A DNA stretch of 64,000 nt from Arsukibacterium sp. (GCF_018402695.1 NZ_JAGYIM010000019.1:372001-436000); one strand, 5' to 3'. Numbered from the stretch's first letter, positions 35,535 to 45,038 are shown. Notes: generated by a model from the letters alone, not told the origin. Numbers and translations are program-made.

Positions 35535-35763
35535 GCTGGTTTCTCCACTGCGGGCTCTCAGCATCTAAAATGGCTTCAAGAGTGTGAATACGCTCGGCCA
35601 TTTTCTCCGCCCGGGCTGCCAGATTATTCAACTGTTGTAGTTCAACATCGGTCAGGCCCTGTTGCATTTTACTCTTGCTGCGATAATGCATAATTACCCA
35701 TAAGGGTGCCACAAAGATCATAAACAGGATCAGTGGCACAAAAATTAACTCATGAATATCCAT
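35527..35763 (-). CDS. pspB: Phage-shock protein B
   Basis: PspB is a small inner-membrane partner of PspC in signalling to PspA. The 78-residue protein has an N-terminal membrane helix (LIFVPLILFMIFVAPLWVIMHY) followed by a coiled-coil region (DVELQQLNNLAARAEKMAERIHTLEAILDAESPQWR), the classical PspB layout. 25 bases separate it from pspA, and it overlaps pspC. Confidence 0.95.
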   Translation of the reverse strand: MDIHELIFVPLILFMIFVAPLWVIMHYRSKSKMQQGLTDVELQQLNNLAARAEKMAERIHTLEAILDAESPQWRNQHD

Positions 35764-35788
35764 TTAGCTGCTCCTGTGACGCCTGGGA

Positions 35789-36466
35789 TCAGGCGTCTCC
35801 TTTACTGGATTTTTTAGTGACTTTGGCTTTCAGTTCAGCCAGTTCATTATCGATTTTATCTTGTGCCGCCAGTTCTGCAAACTCGTCTTTCAGGGTTTTC
35901 TTACCTAAATCATACGACTCTACCTGCGCTTCCAGCGAATCAATTTTCTGCTCATACCGCTCAAACTTGTACATTGCATCGTTGATCCGGTTGCTATCAA
36001 GTGACTTCTTCACTTCCAGCCGGTTTTCAACTGTAGTGCGACGCATCAGCATAGATTTCTGACGTGATTTGGCGTCAGCCAGCTTCTCTTGTAGTTGAGA
36101 GACCTCATCCTGCAACTTACTGATATGCTCGTCCAGTACGGCAATATCGCGAAGCAGTGCATCGGCCTGCTCAGCAGCCTTTTGTTTTTCAATCAGGGCA
36201 GCACGAGCCAGGTCATCGCGATCTTTACTCAGCGCCAGCTCAGCTTTTGCCTGCCAGTCATCAGCTTCACTTTGTAATCTGCTGACAACCCGTTGCAAAT
36301 CTTTTTTCTCAGCAATGGTTTTGGCAGAAGATGACCGGACCTCAACCAGTGTGTCTTCCATTTCCTGAATAATCAGCCGTACCATTTTCTCCGGATCTTC
36401 GGCTTTATCCAGCAACGAATTAATGTTTGAGTTCACAATGTCTGAAAAGCGTGAAAAAATACCCAT
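35789..36466 (-). CDS. pspA: Phage-shock protein A
   Basis: PspA, an ESCRT-III-like coiled-coil protein, stabilises stressed inner membrane and inhibits PspF. The 225-residue sequence starts MGIFSRFSDIVNSNINSLLDKAEDPEKMVRLIIQEMEDTLVEVRSSSAKTIAEKK, matching E. coli PspA, and is almost entirely helical. First gene of pspABC-ycjX-ycjF, preceded by a sigma-54-type promoter and divergent from pspF. Confidence 0.97.
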   Translation of the reverse strand: MGIFSRFSDIVNSNINSLLDKAEDPEKMVRLIIQEMEDTLVEVRSSSAKTIAEKKDLQRVVSRLQSEADDWQAKAELALSKDRDDLARAALIEKQKAAEQADALLRDIAVLDEHISKLQDEVSQLQEKLADAKSRQKSMLMRRTTVENRLEVKKSLDSNRINDAMYKFERYEQKIDSLEAQVESYDLGKKTLKDEFAELAAQDKIDNELAELKAKVTKKSSKGDA

Positions 36467-36507
36467 CTTAGTTACCTCTGTCTGTTGATGTTATTACGCT
36501 ATTGCTT

Positions 36508-36525
36508 ATTCAGGTTTCTTGCCAA
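36508..36525 (-). promoter_or_regulatory. Candidate sigma-54 promoter of pspA
   Basis: The minus strand reads TTGGCAAGAAACCTGAAT, matching TTGGCACG-N4-TTGCA except that the -12 GC is GA. The GG element is perfect. Position (about 42 bases before the ATG) and the divergent pspF activator support it. Confidence 0.6.
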
Positions 36526-36648
36526 CTTTGCAAAATATCATAACGCATTAATTTATAATCATTTTATTTATTTCAAACAAATGCTTTAGCTCCTGCGCTT
36601 TATGAAATACACTACTTATTAGCCAAATTAACTACTTAGTAGCTGCCA

Positions 36649-37743
36649 ATGAACAGAAAATACCAACAAGATAACCTGATTGGCCAGGCCAACAGTTTTC
36701 TGAATGTACTGGATCAGGTGTCGCAACTGGCACCGCTGGATAAGCCGGTGCTAATTATCGGGGAGCGTGGCACCGGTAAAGAACTGATTGCTGCCCGCTT
36801 ACATTTTCTTTCTCAGCGTTGGGACCAGCAATACCTGACCCTGAACTGTGCCGCACTTAATGAAAACCTGCTGGAAAGTGAATTATTTGGTCATGAAGCC
36901 GGGGCCTTTACCGGCGCTGGTAAACGGCATGAAGGCCGGTTTGAGCGGGCCAACGGTGGTACACTGTTTCTGGACGAGCTGGCCAATACACCAGCTTTGG
37001 TACAGGAAAAGCTACTAAGGGTCATTGAGTACGGTGAGTTTGAACGGGTTGGGGGTAGCAGGCCGGTGCGGGTTGATGTGCGCCTGGTGTGCGCCACTAA
37101 TGAAGATTTACCCTCGATGGCAGAAAATGGCGAATTCCGGGCAGACTTACTAGACCGGCTGGCGTTTGATGTTATTACCCTGCCACCTATGCGGGAACGC
37201 CGCGAAGATATTTTGCTGCTGGCCGAACATTTTGCGATGAATATGGCCCGGGAGCTTGGCTTTGAGCTATTTAGCGGTTTTAGTGAAAAAGCTAAAAATA
37301 CGTTGCTGGAGTATCACTGGCCCGGTAACGTTCGTGAACTCAAGAACGTAGTGGAGCGCAGTGTTTACCGCACCAATAACCCCTATGTACCAGTGCATCA
37401 TATTCAACTTAACCCTTTTGAGTCGGCGTACCGGCCAACCCAACGGATTAAAACCCGGGCAGCCTCAGTGGCAAAATCGACAGAACCGGTTGAAAGTACA
37501 GACAATGCTGCTGATAATAGTAAAGTAACAGTGACAGGGACACCGGCCAATGACAGTATTGATTTCAGTAATGGCGTAGACTTTAAAACCTTGTCGCAGG
37601 ATTTTGAAGTAAAACTGATTAAAGACGCGCTGAGCGCCAGCCAGTATAATCAGAAAAAAACCGCCGACTTACTAAACCTGACCTATCATCAATTACGTGG
37701 CTATATGAAAAAGTATCAGTTGCTGGAAAGTCAGCAGGGATGA
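36649..37743 (+). CDS. pspF: Psp operon transcriptional activator PspF
   Basis: PspF is a sigma-54 enhancer-binding protein that activates pspA. The 364-residue protein has no receiver domain, as expected: AAA+ domain from residue 7 with IGERGTGKE (Walker A), the sigma-54 contact loop GAFTGA, GGTLFLDELA and the R-finger segment FRADLLDRLAFDVITLPPMRERREDI; then a linker (about 270-320, Thr/Ser/Asp rich) and a C-terminal HTH (QKKTADLLNLTYHQLRGYMKKYQL). Divergent from pspA. The stop overlaps the sapA start by four bases (ATGA), so sap genes are translated with it. Confidence 0.95.
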   Translation: MNRKYQQDNLIGQANSFLNVLDQVSQLAPLDKPVLIIGERGTGKELIAARLHFLSQRWDQQYLTLNCAALNENLLESELFGHEAGAFTGAGKRHEGRFERANGGTLFLDELANTPALVQEKLLRVIEYGEFERVGGSRPVRVDVRLVCATNEDLPSMAENGEFRADLLDRLAFDVITLPPMRERREDILLLAEHFAMNMARELGFELFSGFSEKAKNTLLEYHWPGNVRELKNVVERSVYRTNNPYVPVHHIQLNPFESAYRPTQRIKTRAASVAKSTEPVESTDNAADNSKVTVTGTPANDSIDFSNGVDFKTLSQDFEVKLIKDALSASQYNQKKTADLLNLTYHQLRGYMKKYQLLESQQG

Positions 37744-39377
37744 ATTTGCCTATTAAAAGCTTTCTGTACCCAATTACCAGCAGTGCGCTAACTATTGCGG
37801 TGTTGCTGCTTGCCGGCTGTCAGCCACAACTACCTGAAACAGCGCGCAGTGGCCTGGTATATTGCTCAGAAGGCTCACCTGAGAGCTTTAATCCACAACT
37901 GGTAACCTCCGGCACGACAATTGACATTATCAGCCAGCAGTTATACGACCGGTTGGTCGACATTAATCCTGACAATGGTGACATTATTCCCGGCCTGGCC
38001 ACCGACTGGCAAGTCAGTGCCGATGGCACCCGCTATCAGTTTACCCTTCGTGATGATGTCAGCTTTCATACCACCCGTTACTTTGCACCTGAACGCAAGT
38101 TTAATGCCACAGATGTGGTTTTTACCTTTAACCGCATCACCGACCCGTTGCATCCATTTCATTTACAAGGCGGCGGTGTTTACCCTTATTTTCAGAGTGT
38201 CGACTGGGCCGCGCTGGTAAAACAGGTTCAGGCTATTGATAACCACACTGTCGTTTTTGAATTGCAACGGCCAGACAGCTCCTTTTTATCTAACCTGACA
38301 ACGGATTTTGCGGCAATTCTGTCAGCCGAATATGGTCAGCAACTGCTGGCTGGCAATCAGCCGGGCCAGATTGACCGTTTACCTGTCGGTACCGGCCCGT
38401 TCCGCTTCAGAGAGTACCAGAAAGATATTCTGGTCAGGCTGTACCGTAATAATGACTATTGGCGGGGCGATACCCAACCTGAGCAGTTGGTATTCGATAT
38501 CGTGCCAAATAACGCCAGACGGATGGCGAAGTTATTCACGCACGAATGTGATATCGTTTCTTATCCAAGGGTGGCAGAGTTAGAGCTGATTGCCGCCCGA
38601 CCCGATGTTACAGTGCAGGAAAGCACCAGCATGAATGTTGGCTTCTGGGCATTTAACACGCAAAAGCCACCCTTTGACCAGTTAGCAGTGCGCCAGGCAC
38701 TGGCAATGGCAATCAACCGGGCGGCTATTTTGCAGGCGGTGTATTATGGTCAGGCAACGCCAGCTTACGGCATCTTACCCCCGACGTCCTGGGCTTATAA
38801 TGATGGCCTGCCAGCGCCGCAATACTCACCGGCCAAAGCAAGGGCGCTGCTGACTGAGGCGGGCTATCCAAACGGCTTTACCATGGATATATGGGCCATG
38901 CCGGTACAACGGTTGTATAATCCCAATGCGCTGAAAATGGCTGAGTTAATGCAAGCCGATCTGGCTCAGATTGGGGTCAAAGCCAATATTGTTTCTTATG
39001 AATGGAACAGTTTCCGGCAAAAATTAGGCAACTTTGAACATGACTCTGTACTGATTGGCTGGGCCGCAGATAACCCCGACCCCGATAATTTTTTCCGCCC
39101 GCTGCTCAGCTGCGCGGCCAGAGATAGCGGCAGTAACCGGGCAAACTGGTGCGATCCGCTGTTTGATGAAATTATCAGCAAGGCGCTGTTAACAGCTAAT
39201 CAGCAGCAGCGCCGCGCCCTGTATTTAACGGCACAACAATATTTACATCAACAACAGCCATTGATTGCCATTGCTCATTCACAGCGCTTCCAGGCCATAA
39301 GCACTTCAGTAAAGGGCGTAAGCATTAATCCTTATGGTGGAATTTCTCTGCAGCACGCAGCAAGGGTTGAACCATGA
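37740..39377 (+). CDS. sapA: ABC transporter substrate-binding lipoprotein SapA
   Basis: SapA belongs to the DppA/OppA-type peptide-binding family (SBP family 5); Sap transporters are linked to antimicrobial-peptide resistance and, in E. coli, putrescine export. The N terminus is a lipoprotein signal ending LLAGC, unlike the soluble E. coli protein. CSEGSPESFNPQL, GLATDWQVSADGTRYQFTLRDDVSFH, LPVGTGPFRFREYQKD and VRQALAMAINRAAI are family motifs. 545 residues. First of sapABCDF, overlapping pspF upstream and sapB downstream. Confidence 0.92.
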   Translation: MNLPIKSFLYPITSSALTIAVLLLAGCQPQLPETARSGLVYCSEGSPESFNPQLVTSGTTIDIISQQLYDRLVDINPDNGDIIPGLATDWQVSADGTRYQFTLRDDVSFHTTRYFAPERKFNATDVVFTFNRITDPLHPFHLQGGGVYPYFQSVDWAALVKQVQAIDNHTVVFELQRPDSSFLSNLTTDFAAILSAEYGQQLLAGNQPGQIDRLPVGTGPFRFREYQKDILVRLYRNNDYWRGDTQPEQLVFDIVPNNARRMAKLFTHECDIVSYPRVAELELIAARPDVTVQESTSMNVGFWAFNTQKPPFDQLAVRQALAMAINRAAILQAVYYGQATPAYGILPPTSWAYNDGLPAPQYSPAKARALLTEAGYPNGFTMDIWAMPVQRLYNPNALKMAELMQADLAQIGVKANIVSYEWNSFRQKLGNFEHDSVLIGWAADNPDPDNFFRPLLSCAARDSGSNRANWCDPLFDEIISKALLTANQQQRRALYLTAQQYLHQQQPLIAIAHSQRFQAISTSVKGVSINPYGGISLQHAARVEP

Positions 39378-40390
39378 CCCGCTATTTGCTCCGCCGTTTG
39401 TTTTTGATGGCATTTGTTTTTCTGGCCCTGAGTTTACTGGCGTTTAGTCTCAGTTATTTATTTCCAGGTGATATCGTACAAAACCTCAGCGGTTTGCGGC
39501 AAATTGACGAGAGTCAACGGCAGCAACTGATTAGCTACTATCAGCTTGACCACAATATTCTGCAGCAATATCTGGCTTTTTTAACGAGGATTGCTCATGG
39601 CGATTGGGGCCAGTCTTTTGCCAGCCAGCAACCCTTGTTGCAAGAAATAAAGCTGTTATTGCCTGCGACGCTGGAGTTGGCATCCTATGCTTTATTGTTA
39701 TCATTTGTGGTTGGTATTCCGCTCGGGATCGTAGCCGCGTTTAAACCGGACAGTGTTGTTGGTAAATCCATTTCTGCAGTGGCAATGATCGGTTATTCGC
39801 TACCAATATTCTGGTGGGGTTTATTATTGATTATGTTTTTCTCGCTGGCGCTGGGCTGGTTGCCATCGGCCGGCCGCATTGGTGTGTTGTACGAAATCCC
39901 CCACAGTAGTGGCTTTATGCTGTATGACATTCTGCTGGCCGACATTGATTATCGCAGCGAGGCGCTTTATAACGCACTACAACATTTGCTGCTGCCAACT
40001 ATTGTGCTGGCAACGTTCCCAACCACGGTAATGATTCGCTTTGTCCGCGATGCTATGCTAAATGTCTGGGAGCAAAACTACATTAAAACAGCCAGGGCAA
40101 AAGGATTAAACCGCGGTCAGGTCCTTTATCGCCATGGCTTGCGCAATGCCCTGCTACCGGTTATCCGCCAAATTGGATTACAATTCAGTACGCTGATTAC
40201 CCTGGCAATGCTGACTGAGGTGATTTTCTCCTGGCCGGGGATTGGTCGCTGGCTGATTGACAGTATTTACCAACGCAACTATCCGGCTATTCAGGCTGGC
40301 CTGTTAGTGATATCCACCATGGTGATCACCATCAACATGTTGACAGAAATTTTGCATGCCTTTTTTAACCCGTTAGCCAGGCGAGGTTAA
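39374..40390 (+). CDS. sapB: ABC transporter permease SapB
   Basis: A 338-residue inner-membrane permease of the DppB/OppB type. It has an N-terminal membrane helix, GDIVQNLSGLRQIDESQRQQLISYYQLD, several hydrophobic spans, and the cytoplasmic EAA loop NYIKTARAKGLNRGQVLYRHGLRNALLPVI that contacts the ATPases. Overlaps sapA by four bases (ATGA). Confidence 0.93.
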   Translation: MTRYLLRRLFLMAFVFLALSLLAFSLSYLFPGDIVQNLSGLRQIDESQRQQLISYYQLDHNILQQYLAFLTRIAHGDWGQSFASQQPLLQEIKLLLPATLELASYALLLSFVVGIPLGIVAAFKPDSVVGKSISAVAMIGYSLPIFWWGLLLIMFFSLALGWLPSAGRIGVLYEIPHSSGFMLYDILLADIDYRSEALYNALQHLLLPTIVLATFPTTVMIRFVRDAMLNVWEQNYIKTARAKGLNRGQVLYRHGLRNALLPVIRQIGLQFSTLITLAMLTEVIFSWPGIGRWLIDSIYQRNYPAIQAGLLVISTMVITINMLTEILHAFFNPLARRG

Positions 40391-40391
40391 G

Positions 40392-41285
40392 ATGAGTAAA
40401 TTCCGGTTATACCTGGAAGAAAACAACCGCTCTCCGGTCAAGCAACTCTGGCGTGAATTCAAACGACAACACTCTGCTATGACTGGCCTGGTACTTTTTA
40501 TCAGCTTCTTTGTCATCAGCTTACTGGCGCCTTTTGTCACGCCACATGATCCATATTTACAAGTTGACGAGCTGTTACTGCTACCGCCTTCCTGGAGTGC
40601 AGCTGGCCTGGTGCAGTATCCCTTTGGCACCGATGACCTGGGACGTGATTTATTATCCCGGATGATCAAAGGCACCAGCTATACCTTTGGTTTTGCCCTT
40701 ATTACCGTCGCCGGCGCCCTGTTGATGGGACTGTTGCTCGGTGCTCTCGCCGGGATGAGCAAAGGTGTTAAATCCAGCATTTTTAACCATATTCTCGACT
40801 TAGCGTTGACCATTCCTTCGCTGCTACTGGCAATCATTATAGTTGCTATTATCGGTCCTGGCTTAATGAATACAACCTGGGCGATTATGCTGGCACTATT
40901 ACCGCAATTTGTGCACGGCATTCGCAATGCGATTGATGAAGAGTTAAAACAAGATTACGTTGTTGCCTACCGCTTGGACGGTGCCAACAACTGGCATGTA
41001 TTCAGCAGGTTAATTTTACCTAACATCTGGGAAAAACTAACCATTATGGCCACTATGGCTATTTCTACCGCTATTTTAGATATTGCAGCACTGGGCTTTC
41101 TCGGTTTTGGCGCTCAGGCGCCATTATCAGAATGGGGGGCGATGATTAGCGATTCACTTGACCTGATATATCTGGCACCAACCAGCGTGGCCATACCCGG
41201 CTTACTTATTTTTACTGCCGTGCTATCTGTTAATCTGGTTGGTGATGGCTTAAAAACCGCAATATTGAAAAGGCGGCAAAGTTAA
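40392..41285 (+). CDS. sapC: ABC transporter permease SapC
   Basis: A 297-residue permease of the DppC/OppC type. Visible features are a cytoplasmic N terminus (KQLWREFKRQHSAMTG), the first membrane span, YPFGTDDLGRDLLSRMIKGT, and the EAA loop DYVVAYRLDGANNWHVFSRLILPNIWEKLTI. It pairs with SapB as the membrane channel. One base after the sapB stop. Confidence 0.94.
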   Translation: MSKFRLYLEENNRSPVKQLWREFKRQHSAMTGLVLFISFFVISLLAPFVTPHDPYLQVDELLLLPPSWSAAGLVQYPFGTDDLGRDLLSRMIKGTSYTFGFALITVAGALLMGLLLGALAGMSKGVKSSIFNHILDLALTIPSLLLAIIIVAIIGPGLMNTTWAIMLALLPQFVHGIRNAIDEELKQDYVVAYRLDGANNWHVFSRLILPNIWEKLTIMATMAISTAILDIAALGFLGFGAQAPLSEWGAMISDSLDLIYLAPTSVAIPGLLIFTAVLSVNLVGDGLKTAILKRRQS

Positions 41286-42278
41286 ATGTTATTGCTCGAT
41301 ATTAAGAATCTGACCATTGAGCTGGAAACTGCCGACGGTCTGGTCAGAGCGGTCGACCGGGTAAGCCTCAGTTTGCGGGAAGGAGAAACCCGTGGCCTGG
41401 TGGGTGAATCGGGTTCAGGAAAAAGTCTGATAGCAAAAGCGATTGTCGGCGTGCTTAATAGCCGCTGGCTGGTAACTGCTGACCGCTTTCACTGGCTGGG
41501 TAAAGATTTATTGCGCCTTACCCCGGAGCAACGGCGGCAGGTAATTGGCCGGGATATTGCGATGATATATCAGGAGCCAAGCCGCAGCCTCGACCCTACT
41601 GCCGTAATAGGCGAACAGCTGGAGGAGGCGATTCCTGATCATCTGCTAACGGGTCCATGGTGGCGCCGCAATGCATTGCGGCGAAAGAAAGCCATTGGCT
41701 TGCTGCATAAAGTCGGGGTACGTGAGCATCAGCGGGTGTTGCAAAGTTATCCCTACCAATTATCTGAAGGCATCTGTCAAAAAGTGATGATAGCGATGGC
41801 GATTGCTAAAAACCCCAAATTACTGATCGCCGATGAACCAACCACAGCACTGGAAAGCACAACTCAGGCCCAGTTATTTCGCTTGCTTGCCAGCTTTAAC
41901 CAGCTCAAAGGCATGTCAATATTACTGATAAGTCACGAACTCGAAAGCGTGGCACGTTATACCCAAAAGCTTAGTGTGCTCTATTGCGGACAGTTAGTTG
42001 AAGCCGGCGAAACCAATCAGGTACTACAAACCCCATTGCACCCCTACACGGATGCGCTGATTAAAAGTGTACCGGAATTCCAGCCTGATCTGGCTCCTAA
42101 AACCCCGCTTTATGCGTTACCCGGAAGCATTCCGACATTACAGCATGTGCCGATAGGCTGCCGGCTGGGTCCCCGCTGTCCCAATGCCCGTAAAGAATGT
42201 GTGAAAACGCCGGCACTGGAACGACAGCAAAGTCACTATTTCAGCTGTCATTTTCCGTTAACGACTAAGGGCAAATGA
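41286..42278 (+). CDS. sapD: ABC transporter ATPase SapD
   Basis: A 330-residue ATPase of the DppD type. Walker A GESGSGKSL, Q-loop IYQEPSRSLDP, Walker B LLIADEPTTALE, switch ISHE. The signature LSEGICQ replaces LSGGQ, as in E. coli SapD (LTEGECQ). The C-terminal oligopeptide-transporter extension with Cys-rich GCRLGPRCPNARKEC resembles the iron-sulfur or metal-binding tail of DppD-type proteins. E. coli SapD also supports Trk potassium uptake. Starts right after the sapC stop. Confidence 0.94.
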   Translation: MLLLDIKNLTIELETADGLVRAVDRVSLSLREGETRGLVGESGSGKSLIAKAIVGVLNSRWLVTADRFHWLGKDLLRLTPEQRRQVIGRDIAMIYQEPSRSLDPTAVIGEQLEEAIPDHLLTGPWWRRNALRRKKAIGLLHKVGVREHQRVLQSYPYQLSEGICQKVMIAMAIAKNPKLLIADEPTTALESTTQAQLFRLLASFNQLKGMSILLISHELESVARYTQKLSVLYCGQLVEAGETNQVLQTPLHPYTDALIKSVPEFQPDLAPKTPLYALPGSIPTLQHVPIGCRLGPRCPNARKECVKTPALERQQSHYFSCHFPLTTKGK

Positions 42279-43045
42279 TGAGTGACTTACTTGAAGTACA
42301 GGCACTAAGCAAAAGCTACAGCAAACAGCGCGGCTGGTTTGGCCGGCAGCAAATTATTGCCCTTGATAACGTCAGCTTTACGCTGGCAGAGGGTAAAACC
42401 CTGGCTATAGTAGGTGAAACAGGCTCAGGTAAAAGTACGCTGGCTAAATTACTGGTTGGCATTGAAAAACCAGACCATGGTCAAATTTTACTGGCTGGCC
42501 AGCCAGTGCAAATAAGTCACTATAAAAAGTATAATCATGTTATTCGCTTTATTTTTCAGGATGCGGGGCGTTCTTTAAATCCTTCACAGAAAGTTGGCCA
42601 GATGCTGGAAGATGTGCTGTGCTTCAGTACAGTCCTCGATCAGCAGCAGCGTCGTTATAAAATTGCTCAGACATTAAAATTGCTTGGCTTACTGGATGAA
42701 CATGCTGAATATTACCCACATATGTTTTCAGGTGGCCAACTACAACGCGTAGCCCTTGCCCGGGCACTTATTTTAGATCCGAAACTACTTATCCTCGATG
42801 AGGCACTGACCGCCCTTGACCCGACTTTACGGGCACAAATCGTCAATTTACTGCTGGAGCTGCAACAAAAATCTGGACTGGCCTATTTGCTGATCAGTAA
42901 CCAGCTGCGCCTGGTTCGTCATGTCAGCGATAGTATTCTGGTGTTACATCAGGGCAAATCGGTCGACTATGGCACGACAGCAGAAGTGTTTGCAGCTCCT
43001 GAACACGAGTACACCAGAAAACTCATTAACAGCTCTGGCGGATAA
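42275..43045 (+). CDS. sapF: ABC transporter ATPase SapF
   Basis: A 256-residue ATPase of the DppF type, partner of SapD. Walker A GETGSGKST, signature FSGGQLQRVALARAL and Walker B LLILDEALTALDP are intact. The switch position, His in most ABC ATPases (TQH in E. coli SapF), reads SNQ in LLISNQLRLV, so the switch histidine is replaced by glutamine. SapD keeps its histidine; the pair may be asymmetric. Overlaps sapD by four bases and ends at a strong terminator. Confidence 0.93.
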   Translation: MMSDLLEVQALSKSYSKQRGWFGRQQIIALDNVSFTLAEGKTLAIVGETGSGKSTLAKLLVGIEKPDHGQILLAGQPVQISHYKKYNHVIRFIFQDAGRSLNPSQKVGQMLEDVLCFSTVLDQQQRRYKIAQTLKLLGLLDEHAEYYPHMFSGGQLQRVALARALILDPKLLILDEALTALDPTLRAQIVNLLLELQQKSGLAYLLISNQLRLVRHVSDSILVLHQGKSVDYGTTAEVFAAPEHEYTRKLINSSGG

Positions 43046-43083
43046 CCGCGTCCATCTGAGCAATCGTGACCAGATAAAAACAA

Positions 43084-43110
43084 AAAAACCGTGCTAAGAG
43101 CACGGTTTTT
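43084..43110. terminator. Bidirectional terminator between sapF and ppiD
   Basis: AAAAACCGTGCT, a 3-base loop, AGCACGGTTTTT: a long stem with T runs in both directions, between convergent genes. Confidence 0.88.
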
Positions 43111-43133
43111 GCTTTACTGACGTTACAGCGCGG

Positions 43134-45038
43134 TTAATTTTGTTCCGCGGTTGCAGCGCGCAAATTACGACTTATTTCTGCATTAGCCTTTAGTGCTGCA
43201 ACTAAGGCCAGGTAACCCTGTTCCGCCTGACGCTGCGCCATACTGTCGAGCTCCTCTGCAGCAGGTACCGCTGTTACTTCAACGTCCTGGACTGCTGAAA
43301 CCGAGACTACAGCAACGTCACCACTAGCCAGCGTTACCGAGTCAATACTAGGTTTTCCTGATACTGGTCTGGGCAATTTAAACGCCTTGGTACGAATCTC
43401 CGGATCCAGGCTACCACCAAAGCGCGGAGTGGCAGGCGCCGTTTGTAAACTAACTCCGGCCTGATCTGCAAGGCTGGCGATATCAGTCTGTTCGGCCAGT
43501 AACGCCGCTACCTGCTCTTTAGCCAGACTGGCCTGCTGTTCTGTCTTCAACGACGCTGTTATCTGCTCCGTCACTTCTGCCAGAGGCAGGGTACGTGCAG
43601 GCTGGAACTCCTTAACCCTCACGACCACCAGGTGTTGGTTAGCCACTTCGATAGGATCGCTGTTTAAACCATCATCAACGAATTGTTGATCGAAAAGCTT
43701 ATTAATGACGGCAGGATAGTCCAGCGGCGCAGTTGCCTGTTCTTTACTAAACAAAGGCGTAGAATGCACACGTTCACCCAGTACTGTAGCCGTCTCCTCC
43801 AGGTTGTCAGGTACTTCAAACGCTACCTCAGCCATCCGCGTCTGCAACTGATAGAATTGCTCCGTCGCCTGCTCCTGCTTCAAACGTTCAACGATATCGT
43901 CACGCACCTCAGCCAGCGGTTGCTGCTGGCCCGGGGTCAGACTCACCAATTTAATAATATGATAACCGTATTCGCTTTGCACGACTTCGCTTAACTGACC
44001 AGCTTCAGTAAGGGCAAATGCGGCTTGTTCAAAGTCCGGGTCCATCTGACCAGGTTCCAGGCTGTCTAACACACCACCGTTTTCTGCAGAAAACGTATCG
44101 GCAGAGCGCGCTTTTGCTAATTCGGCAAAATCGGCACCCTGCTCTAGCTCGCTTAGCAAGGCTGCTGCCTCTGCAGCAACCGCCTCGTCTGTGCCGTCAG
44201 ACTCAAGCATAATGTGCGCAACCTGACGTTGCTCAGCGCTGCTGAAGCGTGACTGGTTCGCATCATAGTAGGCCTGAATTTGTTGATCGGTAATTTCAAT
44301 ATCTGCAGCCAGTGCTGCGGCTGACAACTCCACATACTCGGCAGCCACCTTGGGCTCAGTCTCAAAACGCGCAAGTTGCATCTGATAGTAATCTTCTATC
44401 ATCTGCTCAGTGATCGTCACCTGGTCTGCAAAATTCTCTGCTTTAACTATAAAGTAGGCGATGTCTCGACTTTGTTGCTCAAGCTGACGAAGTTGTTGAA
44501 TTTCTGACGGTAAGTAAAATTCACTGGCAAACACCCCGGCCCGGAACTGACTTGCAGCCATATCTTCCCGCACCATTTCACGGAAGTCTGCACTTTGATA
44601 ACCCATCTGCCTTAATAAAGCGATGTAACGGTCATTGTTAAAGGTGCCGTCCACCTGGAATTCACCGAGGCCCCTGATGGTATCCCGAACCTGATCATCC
44701 CCCACCCGTATTCCCAGCTTGCGGACAAACTGCTGCTGCAAGGTTTCATCAATAAGCCGCTCAAGAACTTCTGCCCGGAAACGACTGTTGTAAGCAGGGT
44801 CTGCAGCAATAGTGTCGTACATCTCACCAAATTGCTGTTGCATGCGGGCCCGGTCACGTTGCAACGCTTGTTCAAACTGGGTTTGATTAATTTCTTCACC
44901 ATTTACCACTGCCACCGCAACTTCTGTTGGGGAGCTTAAATAACTACCTACACCTGCCAGGGCAAAAGTAAGAATCACCAAACCTAAAATAGTTTTGGCA
45001 ATAACACCCTGGGAGCCTTCTCTGATTTTTTCTAACAT
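43134..45038 (-). CDS. ppiD: Periplasmic folding chaperone PpiD (SurA/parvulin-like)
   Basis: PpiD is an inner-membrane-anchored chaperone near the SecYEG exit. I start at ATG 45038 (MLEKIREGSQGVIAKTILGLVILTFALAGVGSYL), which gives the family N terminus and 634 residues; reading further upstream would enter the hupB terminator. After the single membrane helix come a SurA-like N domain (INQTQFEQALQRDRARMQQQFGE), a parvulin domain (about 260-365; ARSADTFSAENGGVLDSLEPGQMDPDFEQAAFAL and SEYGYHIIKLV) and a C-terminal helical domain. Directly downstream of hupB as in E. coli. Confidence 0.94.
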   Translation of the reverse strand: MLEKIREGSQGVIAKTILGLVILTFALAGVGSYLSSPTEVAVAVVNGEEINQTQFEQALQRDRARMQQQFGEMYDTIAADPAYNSRFRAEVLERLIDETLQQQFVRKLGIRVGDDQVRDTIRGLGEFQVDGTFNNDRYIALLRQMGYQSADFREMVREDMAASQFRAGVFASEFYLPSEIQQLRQLEQQSRDIAYFIVKAENFADQVTITEQMIEDYYQMQLARFETEPKVAAEYVELSAAALAADIEITDQQIQAYYDANQSRFSSAEQRQVAHIMLESDGTDEAVAAEAAALLSELEQGADFAELAKARSADTFSAENGGVLDSLEPGQMDPDFEQAAFALTEAGQLSEVVQSEYGYHIIKLVSLTPGQQQPLAEVRDDIVERLKQEQATEQFYQLQTRMAEVAFEVPDNLEETATVLGERVHSTPLFSKEQATAPLDYPAVINKLFDQQFVDDGLNSDPIEVANQHLVVVRVKEFQPARTLPLAEVTEQITASLKTEQQASLAKEQVAALLAEQTDIASLADQAGVSLQTAPATPRFGGSLDPEIRTKAFKLPRPVSGKPSIDSVTLASGDVAVVSVSAVQDVEVTAVPAAEELDSMAQRQAEQGYLALVAALKANAEISRNLRAATAEQN

